The translations under genes were made by a program, and so were the position numbers. 8,631 bases of DNA from an uncultured Moraxellaceae bacterium (GTDB taxonomy: Bacteria > Pseudomonadota > Gammaproteobacteria > Pseudomonadales > Moraxellaceae): contig CALEYY010000234.1 of the NCBI GenBank assembly GCA_937928295.1, forward strand, positions 1 to 8,631. The letters are read 5' to 3'. This document shows, in pieces, positions 1 through 6,584 of the stretch. Under the pieces are notes generated by a model. That model was not told where the DNA came from. It was given only the letters and a program-made list of their open reading frames with translations, and made no database searches. Positions within the stretch are counted from its first letter, which is position 1. Each line of letters starts with the position of its first letter.

Positions 1-128
1 GAATTTTCCTGCGCATTATAGCGTCAGTCAGCGCGCTTAGGCGCTCAGACCATCGCCAAGTTGCGCTGTCGCTCATCCGTTAGGCATAGCGCTGTGATAC
101 AAACAGCTGAAAGGAGAAACAGCACACC
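1..128. promoter_or_regulatory. Upstream region of the antiporter gene
   Basis: These 128 bases hold no convincing coding frame. They should contain the antiporter promoter if it is not part of an upstream operon. A ribosome-binding sequence AAGGAG is at 111-116. TTGCGC at 61-66 resembles a -35 box, but there is no good -10 at the right distance, so no promoter is assigned. A short AGCGC...GCGCT inverted repeat at 30-45 is too weak to interpret. Confidence 0.3.
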
Positions 129-1925
129 ATGCACGGCATCGAATCCATCGCCTACCTGCTCGGCATCGCCCTGATTGTAGTGCCACTGGCCAAACGCAGC
201 GGCCTGCCGGCGGTCATCGGCTACCTGCTGGCAGGCATCATTATTGGCCCGCATGTGTCTGGCCTCATTGAAAACACCACCGGCGTGGTCGAGATTGCCG
301 AGTATGGCGTGGCGATGCTGCTATTCCTGATCGGCCTGGAGCTGGAACCGAGCCGACTCTGGGTGCTGCGGCGCTCCGTCTTCGGCCTCGGCGGCCTGCA
401 AGTGGTCGCCACCACGGCGCTGCTTGCCGGCGCGTTGTGGCTCTGGGGCGAAAGCCCGCAGGTCAGCCTGATTGCCGGCGCCGGCCTGGCCATGTCGTCT
501 ACCGCCTTCGCCTTGCAATTGCTGGCCGAGAAAAACCAGCTCAGCTCGCGCCACGGCAGGCAGGCGTTTGCCATTTTGCTGTTTCAGGATCTGGCGGTGA
601 TTCCCCTGCTCGCGCTGATGCCCTTGCTGGCGCATAACGGCGCTGGCGAACAAGACATCCTGAGCTGGGGCAAAGTCATCATGGTCTTTGCCGGCCTGAT
701 TCTGGCCAGCCGCTTTCTGGTGCGCCCGGCCTTCCGCTTCATCGCCAACAGTCATGCGCCGGAGCTGTTCACCGGCACCGCGCTGTTCATCATTGTGGGC
801 GTGACCTGGCTGATGGACTCGATTCATCTGTCGATGTCTTTAGGTGCATTCATGGCCGGCATGCTGCTCGCCGACAGCGAATACCGGCACGAGCTGGAAG
901 CACAGATCCAGCCCTTCAAGGGCCTGTTGCTCGGCCTCTTTTTCATGTCGGTGGGCATGACGGCGAATCTGCCGCTGCTGATCGAAGAGCCGCATTGGAT
1001 CATTCTCGGTGCGCTAGGGCTGATGCTGGCCAAAGGTCTGATACTGGGCCTGCTCGGACGCTTGCATGGAAACGACCTAGCCACCTCCATCCGCCTCGGC
1101 GTCACCCTGCCGCAGGGCGGCGAATTTGCCTTCATTCTGTTCACCAGCGCCGTTGGCCTCGGGCTGATGACGGGCAGGCTGGGCGAAAGTCTGGTGCTCA
1201 TCGTGACACTGTCGATGGCACTGACGCCGATCGGCTTCTGGCTGCTGGAGCGCGTGCTGGAGCCGCACTGGAGCCAGCGCGAAGAGCGCAAATTCGACAC
1301 GCTCGACGATATCTCCGAGCACGAGGTCATCATTGCCGGCTTTGGCCGTGTCGGCCAGATCATCGCGCGTGTGCTGCGCGTGCATCGCATCCAGTTCGTC
1401 GCCTTGGAAAGCAGCGCGCGCCAGGTCGATTTCGTGCGTCGTTTCGGCAACCAGGTTTTCTACGGCAAGCTCGACAATCTGGCGCTGCTGGAAGCTGCTG
1501 GCGCGAAAAAAGCCAAGCTACTGGTGCTGGCAATTGATGATGTGGAAGAGTCCGTGCGCACAGCGCAGGTCATCCGCCACTACTTCCCCAAGCTGCCGAT
1601 TTACGCCCGCGCCCGCGACCGCATGCACGCCTACCGACTCATGGATCTGGGCATCACTGTGGTGCATCGCGAAACGCTGGGCTCCAGCCTGGAAATGGCG
1701 CGCGATGTGCTGATCAACATCGGCTTCAATCAGGTCAATGCCGAACTGAGCGTGAAGCGCTTCCGTGAGTACGATGACCAGCTCATGGTCCGGCAGCAGG
1801 CGATCTACCAGAATGAGACGGCGCTGGTGGAGAGTGCCAAGCAGGCCATGCAGGAGCTAGAGGGACTTTTTGAGAGCGATAGTCGGGCGGCGAGACGAAC
1901 GACTGATGAGGCGGAGGATAAGTGA
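129..1925 (+). CDS. kefC: KefB/KefC-type K+/H+ antiporter (CPA2 family)
   Basis: Inner-membrane monovalent cation:proton antiporter of the CPA2 family. Characterised KefB/KefC proteins release K+ in exchange for H+ and protect cells from electrophiles, gated by glutathione adducts. The 598 aa length matches E. coli KefB/KefC (about 600-620 aa). Residues 1-375 are a series of hydrophobic segments (Na+/H+ exchanger domain) with the FQDLAVIPLLAL motif (Q153-D154) at the expected transport site. Residues 254-264 (HELEAQIQPFK) correspond to the cytoplasmic regulatory loop, HALESDIEPFK in KefC. A Rossmann RCK/TrkA-N domain starts near residue 398, with AGFGRVGQ at 403-410. The last 50 or so residues are charged. 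The ATG is preceded by AAGGAG at 111-116, a rather long 12-nt spacing, but no better start is visible. No KefF/KefG-like partner lies downstream. Family assignment is firm; KefB versus KefC and true glutathione gating are not settled. Confidence 0.9.
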   Translation: MHGIESIAYLLGIALIVVPLAKRSGLPAVIGYLLAGIIIGPHVSGLIENTTGVVEIAEYGVAMLLFLIGLELEPSRLWVLRRSVFGLGGLQVVATTALLAGALWLWGESPQVSLIAGAGLAMSSTAFALQLLAEKNQLSSRHGRQAFAILLFQDLAVIPLLALMPLLAHNGAGEQDILSWGKVIMVFAGLILASRFLVRPAFRFIANSHAPELFTGTALFIIVGVTWLMDSIHLSMSLGAFMAGMLLADSEYRHELEAQIQPFKGLLLGLFFMSVGMTANLPLLIEEPHWIILGALGLMLAKGLILGLLGRLHGNDLATSIRLGVTLPQGGEFAFILFTSAVGLGLMTGRLGESLVLIVTLSMALTPIGFWLLERVLEPHWSQREERKFDTLDDISEHEVIIAGFGRVGQIIARVLRVHRIQFVALESSARQVDFVRRFGNQVFYGKLDNLALLEAAGAKKAKLLVLAIDDVEESVRTAQVIRHYFPKLPIYARARDRMHAYRLMDLGITVVHRETLGSSLEMARDVLINIGFNQVNAELSVKRFREYDDQLMVRQQAIYQNETALVESAKQAMQELEGLFESDSRAARRTTDEAEDK

Positions 1926-1943
1926 GAGAGAGGCTCAATGACT

Positions 1944-1998
1944 TGAAATAAAGCGCCCCGAGCCAAGCACTTTGCTTGGCTCGGGGCGCTTTATTTCA
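1944..1998. terminator. Bidirectional intrinsic terminator between convergent genes
   Basis: A 26-bp perfect inverted repeat with a 3-nt loop at 1970-1972; position i pairs with 3942-i throughout. The core is GC-rich (GCGCCCCGAGCCAAGCA) and the outer arms are AAATAAA/TTTATTT, so both strands read a hairpin followed by a U-rich end. It lies between the stop of the + antiporter gene and the stop of the minus adeT-like gene and can end both transcripts. Confidence 0.93.
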
Positions 1999-2013
1999 GC
2001 TTTTGCCGAACAT

Positions 2014-3045
2014 TTACCAGCTCTCGGTATTCAAGCTGCACTCAGAGTCTGCAGCACTAATACTGCAGCGCACGCGCTTGATGATCTTCAGACCGGTCTT
2101 GTCGTAGACACCCTGCTCCGCAATCGCGATGCGTGAATCACGCAGCATAGTCGTGTACTTGATCATGTTTTCCGGCGTCAAATCGCCCCAGGTCGCCGCT
2201 GGAATATCTTTTTCAGCCTTCTTGATCAACGCCATCGCACGATCGTACTGAGTGAGCCAATACAGCCGCGACTTCTCGCCGAAACCTTCAGGGAACTTCG
2301 CTTTGTTGAGAATGATCTGATAGGTCAGGATCATGATGGGAAAGCGCTGAATAGCACCTTTGGTACCGATACCACGATACAACTCCAGCGGGCGGTAGGC
2401 CATGGCCGGCGCAGCAATCATATCGACCGAGCCATTGTTGAACTTGCCGGCGAAACTGGTGATGTCGGCTGAGACCGGCTGTGCACCGATCTTCTGGATC
2501 ATGATGGCCTGGGCCTTGTCATAATCGAAAGAGGCAATCTTCTTGCCGGCCAAAGACTCCACCGTCCGTATATTGCGATCGTTAACCACCGGATACGCCG
2601 TGCCGAACGGAATTATGCCGCCGACCTCATATTTGCCGCGCACCATGAGCTTGCTCGCGGCCGGCGAACTGAAGGTCTCCACTGTCTTGCGCACGACCTG
2701 GTAGCTGGCCGGCATATCCACCATGTCATTGCGTACGATTGTGGAGACGCCAAGCGAATCGAGCGCACCTGCCGTCGGGTTGAACTGGCGGGTACGAAAC
2801 CCGGTAGCCATCACCGCATCACACTGCCCAGCCAGCAAATCTTCGGTTGCGACACGCTCATCGGTATAACTCTTGATACTGATTTTGGCGCCCAGCGCCT
2901 GGGACGCCACGGCATAGTCTCTGGCCATGTTTGTCATGTCTCCGGCACTGCCGAGCAGGTCGTAGACACAGAGTTTCTGCTCCGCCTGCGCCAGAGGAGC
3001 AGTCCCCAGACCGGCCAGCAACAGGAATAAACTGAGCTTCTTCAT
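2014..3045 (-). CDS. AdeT-family periplasmic solute-binding-like protein
   Basis: 343 aa secreted protein resembling the AdeT1/AdeT2 group of Acinetobacter, often annotated as 'putative solute-binding protein' or, loosely, as RND efflux. Residues 1-21 are a classic signal peptide (MKKLSLFLLLAGLGTAPLAQA, AQA cleavage site), giving a mature protein starting EQKLCVYDLLG. Family-like segments follow: YTDERVATEDLLAGQCD near 60-76, TGFRTRQFN at 81-89, GKYEVGGIIPFGTAYPVVNDR at 137-157, KFNNGSVDMIAAPA at 201-214 and ELYRGIGTKG at 221-230. Four cysteines (26, 75, 327, 336) could form disulfides, the last pair at the C-terminus. The fold is expected to be a two-lobed binding protein like TRAP-type ligand binders, but no membrane permease is encoded beside it. 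The frame is open to 3117, but the ATG at 3045 begins the signal peptide and has AGAGAG upstream. It lies 78 nt behind the monooxygenase gene on the same strand, which suggests a shared transcript. Its ligand is unknown; the efflux label is not supported by the sequence. Confidence 0.8.
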   Translation of the reverse strand: MKKLSLFLLLAGLGTAPLAQAEQKLCVYDLLGSAGDMTNMARDYAVASQALGAKISIKSYTDERVATEDLLAGQCDAVMATGFRTRQFNPTAGALDSLGVSTIVRNDMVDMPASYQVVRKTVETFSSPAASKLMVRGKYEVGGIIPFGTAYPVVNDRNIRTVESLAGKKIASFDYDKAQAIMIQKIGAQPVSADITSFAGKFNNGSVDMIAAPAMAYRPLELYRGIGTKGAIQRFPIMILTYQIILNKAKFPEGFGEKSRLYWLTQYDRAMALIKKAEKDIPAATWGDLTPENMIKYTTMLRDSRIAIAEQGVYDKTGLKIIKRVRCSISAADSECSLNTESW

Positions 3046-3123
3046 GAGTTGTCTCTCTATTGGATAATTATGGTCTTGTTCTTGTGGAAATTGGATATCG
3101 GGAGCCGATAGGATCATCTAAGG
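3046..3123 (-). promoter_or_regulatory. Spacer between monooxygenase and adeT-like genes
   Basis: 78-nt gap within a same-strand gene group. It holds a 6-bp hairpin (TATCGG-GAG-CCGATA, 3096-3110) with no U-tract, so it is not a convincing terminator. CATAAT on the minus strand (3067-3072) fits a -10 box in 5 of 6 positions but lacks a -35 at the right distance. Read-through from the monooxygenase gene, possibly with a weak internal promoter, is the simplest reading. Confidence 0.3.
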
Positions 3124-4287
3124 TCAGGCCGCACGCATAAAGGCGGCGATACCGCTACGATGATTAGCCTCACGCGCCAGTCGTCGCTCACTTTCCGTGG
3201 CGTAGTCACGATCCCAGGCCAGCACCTTTGGCGTCATGAGCCGGTGCCAGAGCGGCGGCACCAGGGCCACCACGATGGTGGTGAGATAGCCGCCCACCAT
3301 CATCGGCGCATCCGGGAATGGCCTCAGATCCTGATACGGCACTTCACCCTGAGCGTGGTGGTGCGAATGGCGAGTGAGATTGAACATGGTCCAGGAACTG
3401 ATGCGCTTGTTGGTGTTCCAGGAGTGGCGCGGCTGCACCGGCGTGCTCGGATCGCGCACCATGCCGTAGTGCTCCATATAGTTGACGATTTCCAGCAACG
3501 CCTTGCCGGCGAGCGCGCAGGCGATGAAGTAGCCAGCCGTCGCCCAGCCACCGGCGAGCCCGGCCAGGGCGACCAGCAGCACGCTCATGAAATGTCCGCG
3601 AATCACGGCATTGAACGGACTCAGTGCCATATGCCCGGCACGCTTCAGCCGGCGCACCTCGATATGCCAGGCACTCAGATTGCCGCGCACCGTTGAAATC
3701 AGGACATGCGCGTAGACATTGCGTCCGCGCGGCGCGGTGGCGGGGTCGTCGATGGTGGAAACATAGCGGTGATGCCCGTAGACATGCTCGACGGAAAAAA
3801 TGGTGTCGAAGCTGAAGGCGAGCAACCAGCGGCCGATCAGCATGGACACCGGATCCCAGGTGCGATGCGTCAGCTCATGAGCCGGGATGGTGCCGATCAC
3901 GCCGACCATCAGGCCGGTCAGAAACACGCCGGAGACATGGTGACCCCAGTACGTGGCCTCGCGCGCGGCCAGAGCGTCGTAACCCGTGAGCTGCTGCACT
4001 AGCGCGCCAAAGCCGAGAGGGTCTCCGGAGCTCACCGCCCAGACGGCAGCGAACACGATCACCGACAGCAGTGGCAGCGCCATCCAGAGCTGAACGGTGA
4101 GAATGACCGGATGACGGAAGCGCGGCGTCTCGATGTCGTCGCCACAGATGGCATCACCAATCAGGTAGATGGACAGGACTGCCGCCAGACCGGCCGTCAC
4201 CCAGCCTCCGCCAGCGACCAGTGCGGCCAGTGACAGGAGTCCGATGACATGGAAAAAGAAGTACTTGAGATAGTGGAAAAGCATCAT
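3124..4287 (-). CDS. AlkB/XylM-type membrane di-iron monooxygenase
   Basis: 387 aa integral-membrane non-heme di-iron hydroxylase of the alkane 1-monooxygenase/xylene monooxygenase group (fatty acid hydroxylase superfamily). All histidine motifs of the family are present and in order: HELTH (137-141), EHVYGHH (167-173) followed by DDPATA, NYMEHYG (269-275) and LTRHSHHHA (304-312). These should bind the two irons. Hydrophobic segments occupy roughly 10-45, 60-85, 115-135, 150-165, 235-268 and 330-345. The length is close to AlkB (about 400 aa) and XylM (about 370 aa). The frame opens at 4389, but that would overlap the reductase gene; ATG at 4287 (second ATG at 4284) has GAGGG about 8 nt upstream and begins MMLFHYLKY. 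The reductase gene ends 31 nt before it, so the two are almost surely one operon. The partner is XylA-like rather than rubredoxin, so terminal oxidation of alkyl groups on alkanes, alkyl-aromatics or terpenes are all possible. The substrate cannot be told from sequence. Confidence 0.87.
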   Translation of the reverse strand: MMLFHYLKYFFFHVIGLLSLAALVAGGGWVTAGLAAVLSIYLIGDAICGDDIETPRFRHPVILTVQLWMALPLLSVIVFAAVWAVSSGDPLGFGALVQQLTGYDALAAREATYWGHHVSGVFLTGLMVGVIGTIPAHELTHRTWDPVSMLIGRWLLAFSFDTIFSVEHVYGHHRYVSTIDDPATAPRGRNVYAHVLISTVRGNLSAWHIEVRRLKRAGHMALSPFNAVIRGHFMSVLLVALAGLAGGWATAGYFIACALAGKALLEIVNYMEHYGMVRDPSTPVQPRHSWNTNKRISSWTMFNLTRHSHHHAQGEVPYQDLRPFPDAPMMVGGYLTTIVVALVPPLWHRLMTPKVLAWDRDYATESERRLAREANHRSGIAAFMRAA

Positions 4288-4318
4288 GGTGATGACCCTC
4301 GCTGGTGCGGAGTTGTTG

Positions 4319-5350
4319 TCAGGCCGTTGCCGGCAGGTCGTGCTGTGTCGTGAAGCGATCGGCATGGATGTGGGCGCGCGCCACGCCATGCGCCAGCAGT
4401 AAGGTCTGCGCGCTGTCGATCATGGGCGGAGGCCCGCAGAGATAGGCATGGCAGTCCGGCGTCATGCGCTCGCCCATGTGGGCGGTGACGAAGCCGCGCG
4501 CGCCGGACCAGTCCGAATCATCCGGCTCGTCAGACAACACCGGGACAAACTCGAAACGCGCCGGCCAGTCGGCCGCCAGCGCCCGTATGGCTTTCAGGGC
4601 ATAGAGGTCACGCTGGCCACGCGCCCCGAACAGCAAGGTGACAGGGCGTGCGACACCGCGCGCCAGGGCATGCTCGAGCAGCGCCAGGATGGGCGCCAGA
4701 CCGCTGCCGCCCGCGACCAGCAGCAGGGGGGCATCCGCCGGCCGCAGCCAGAAGTCGCCGAGCGGGCCGGCGACGGTGACGCGATCTCCGACCATGGCCT
4801 GCTTGTGGACATGCGTGGAGAACACCCCGCCCGGCACTTGGCGCACGAAGAAGCTGACCTGGGCATCCGGCCGCACCGCGGTGGCGAAGGAGTAGCTGCG
4901 TGACAGCCCCGGCAAGGATTGCAGGGACAGTTCGGCGAATTGACCCGGCCTGTAGCGCAGCGAATCCTCCAGCTGGATGCGCAGCTCGATGATGTCGTGC
5001 GTGAGCTGCTCACACGCCAGCACACGGCCGCTAAGCGAGCGCAGGGCCGGGCCATCGCCCAGAGCCACCGCAATGCGGATATCGGAGCGCGGCACACTCT
5101 GGCAGGCAAGGATGTAGCCCTGATCCAGCTCTACGTCACTCAGGATGTAATCCGAACGAGTCAGCTCCTTGACCTGACCATCGAGCAGACGGCACTTGCA
5201 GGTCGCGCAGCCGCCAACACGGCAGCTGAAGGGGAAATCGACACCCTGCCTGAGGGCCGCCTGCAACAATGTTTCTTTGGGCTCGACGGTAATGGCGAGA
5301 TCATTGATCGTCGCTGTAACCACTTTAGGCTTGCTCATACGCCAGAACAT
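4319..5350 (-). CDS. Ferredoxin-FAD/NAD(P)H reductase, XylA-type electron-transfer partner
   Basis: 343 aa single-chain reductase that would carry electrons from NAD(P)H via FAD and a [2Fe-2S] cluster to the monooxygenase encoded just downstream. Residues 1-95 are a plant-type ferredoxin with the cluster ligands C43, C48, C51 and C83 (CRVGGCATC ... ACQS). Residues 105-200 are the FAD-binding barrel with RSYSFA (151-156) and GGVFS (174-178). Residues 205-340 are the NAD-binding part with LVAGGSGLAP (211-220) and CGPPPM (305-310). Domain order and length match XylA of the TOL pathway and related one-component reductases. Two starts are possible: ATG 5350 (MFWRMSKPK) has GGAGG about 7 nt upstream and is chosen; ATG 5338 (MSKPKVV) has no ribosome-binding sequence at the right distance. 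It is the first gene of the minus-strand group and lies divergent from the AraC-type regulator. Confidence 0.88.
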   Translation of the reverse strand: MFWRMSKPKVVTATINDLAITVEPKETLLQAALRQGVDFPFSCRVGGCATCKCRLLDGQVKELTRSDYILSDVELDQGYILACQSVPRSDIRIAVALGDGPALRSLSGRVLACEQLTHDIIELRIQLEDSLRYRPGQFAELSLQSLPGLSRSYSFATAVRPDAQVSFFVRQVPGGVFSTHVHKQAMVGDRVTVAGPLGDFWLRPADAPLLLVAGGSGLAPILALLEHALARGVARPVTLLFGARGQRDLYALKAIRALAADWPARFEFVPVLSDEPDDSDWSGARGFVTAHMGERMTPDCHAYLCGPPPMIDSAQTLLLAHGVARAHIHADRFTTQHDLPATA

Positions 5351-5472
5351 ATACCGCCTCCGTTTCTGCGTTTACAGAGCAATCTTAAAAGTCTGCCCGT
5401 GGACGCCGGAGGTCAGCCGTTGACATCAACAGGTCATTTATTGACAATCAGGAAAACAATCAGAAATTTGCA
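5351..5472. promoter_or_regulatory. Divergent promoter/operator region, reductase operon and araC-type gene
   Basis: 122 bp between the divergent starts. On the minus strand the reductase ribosome-binding GGAGG lies near 5358-5362. A weak -10-like TAAGAT is at 5387-5382 with no recognisable -35 at 17 bp, as expected of a promoter that needs an activator. Upstream of it, at 5420 and 5441, are two TTGACA-containing repeats 21 bp (two helical turns) apart, the arrangement commonly used by AraC-family dimers. The sites overlap the predicted promoter of the regulator itself, so one binding event could activate the operon and repress the regulator. Function is inferred from layout only. Confidence 0.5.
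5420..5448 (+). promoter_or_regulatory. Predicted sigma-70 promoter of the AraC-family gene
   Basis: A perfect -35 box TTGACA (5420-5425), a 17-bp spacer and a -10-like GACAAT (5443-5448, 4 of 6). The start of transcription would fall near 5455, about 18 nt before the ATG at 5473. The -35 also lies inside a GTTGA-CA-TCAAC inverted repeat (5419-5430). Confidence 0.5.
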
Positions 5473-6501
5473 ATGAAAGACGCGGAATTTTTCCTTCCCT
5501 CTCAATACGTTCAGCAAATCGCCGATCAAATCACGCGCATGGGCGCACGCCTGCCCGACTGGTTTCAGCGTCTGCAGGAGCCTGGCCCCACAGGTGAAAT
5601 GGAGGTTCAGCATCTGTCAGGCTCGGACTTCAGACAGCTGATCCTCGATGCCATCAGGCTCACAGGTGACCCGGCTTTCGGCCTGCTGATGGGCGAGCGC
5701 CTGCTTGTCAACAGCCACGGGATGCTGGGTTATGTCACATCGCATAGCGTCACGCCTCGTGAGGCACTGGAACTCATCGCGCAATACTTTCCGCTGAGAA
5801 CATCGCTACTACTGATCCGGCTGGAAATAACGCACAAAAGTGCGCGTTTGTACTTTCAGGAGAATGCCCCATTGGGCGATATCGCGATGCCAGTACTTGA
5901 GGCCATCGTGCTGACCATCAAAAATTTGTTCGAATATGTGACCCTGGGCGTGTGCCGGCCAAGTGCCATCGCGTTCACATTTGCCGCACCAGCTTACAAC
6001 GAACTGGCCAAGGAACTATTTGAATGCAATGTGCAATATCAGGCCGGCTGGAATGGCTTCGAGTTATCGCTTGCCGGTCTGGACAAGCAGGTGCGCGCCA
6101 GCAACCCGACAGTACTGGTTCAGGCGATCCAGCGCTGCCAGGAAGAACTCACCCGTCTCGTCAGAAAGCAGGGCACCGCTGCACGCGTTCGCATTCTGAT
6201 GCTGGAAAAACAATGCGGACTACCCTCACTTCAAATCACTGCACGACTGCTCAACCTCACTCCGCGCACATTGCATCGGCGTCTGATTGAGGAAGGAACT
6301 TCATATCGGGACATTCTCGAAAGTGTCCGCCAGCAACTTGCTATAAGCCATTTGCGTGATAACCAGCTATCACTTCAGGAGCTTGCCTTCATGCTGGGCT
6401 ATGGCGATCTGGCCAACTTCCGAAGAGCCTTCAAACGCTGGACCGGTGCGGCACCCAGCATTTATCGCCGTCAGTTAGCTGACTCTATGAAGGTGGATTG
6501 A
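5473..6501 (+). CDS. AraC-family transcriptional regulator (PF12625 + HTH_18 type)
   Basis: 342 aa DNA-binding regulator. Residues about 10-215 match the 'arabinose-binding domain of AraC regulator' type of N-terminal sensor: QYVQQIADQI at the start, then TGDPAFGLLMGERL (64-77) and HGMLGYVTSHSVTPREALEL (82-101). Residues about 235-333 form the double helix-turn-helix: first near 252-272 (ITARLLNLTPRTLHRRL), second near 300-321, ending in the signature LGYGDLANFRRAFKRWTG (308-325) and APSIYRR. Proteins of this build usually act as activators of neighbouring catabolic genes in response to a small molecule. It is divergent from the reductase/monooxygenase/adeT-like group, the usual place for its target. 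The ATG at 5473 has only a poor ribosome-binding sequence, but it gives the expected N-terminus. Base composition looks lower in GC than the genes on either side. The family call is firm; the inducer is unknown. Confidence 0.9.
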   Translation: MKDAEFFLPSQYVQQIADQITRMGARLPDWFQRLQEPGPTGEMEVQHLSGSDFRQLILDAIRLTGDPAFGLLMGERLLVNSHGMLGYVTSHSVTPREALELIAQYFPLRTSLLLIRLEITHKSARLYFQENAPLGDIAMPVLEAIVLTIKNLFEYVTLGVCRPSAIAFTFAAPAYNELAKELFECNVQYQAGWNGFELSLAGLDKQVRASNPTVLVQAIQRCQEELTRLVRKQGTAARVRILMLEKQCGLPSLQITARLLNLTPRTLHRRLIEEGTSYRDILESVRQQLAISHLRDNQLSLQELAFMLGYGDLANFRRAFKRWTGAAPSIYRRQLADSMKVD

Positions 6502-6536
6502 GCACAAGCCATCACATCAGAGAATGACTTCTGAGC

Positions 6537-6569
6537 AAAAAAAAGACCCGCACACTGGCGGGTCTTTTT
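6537..6569. terminator. Bidirectional intrinsic terminator between araC-type gene and speC
   Basis: Stem GACCCGC/GCGGGTC (6545-6551 with 6558-6564), loop ACACTG, extended by an A-tract before and a T-tract after (A6540 pairs with T6569). Both strands read a GC-rich hairpin followed by U residues, so it can end the + regulator transcript and the minus speC transcript. It sits in the 83-bp gap between the two convergent stops. Confidence 0.9.
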
Positions 6570-6584
6570 CATCACAGCACCAGC

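Noticed and set aside
321..1537. Several long frames overlapping the antiporter gene on both strands
   Set aside because: Arginine-, alanine- and glutamine-rich shadow frames of a GC-rich coding region with no family features.
3046..3117. Longer N-terminus for the AdeT-like protein (start at 3117)
   Set aside because: The extra 24 residues would precede a well-formed signal peptide, and the ATG at 3045 has its own ribosome-binding sequence.
4288..4389. Longer monooxygenase start overlapping the reductase gene
   Set aside because: The added residues look like out-of-frame reductase sequence, and ATG 4287 has GAGGG at a good distance.
4448..5109. Frames opposite or inside the reductase gene
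   Set aside because: Shadow frames; the minus-strand frame has complete ferredoxin, FAD and NAD motifs.
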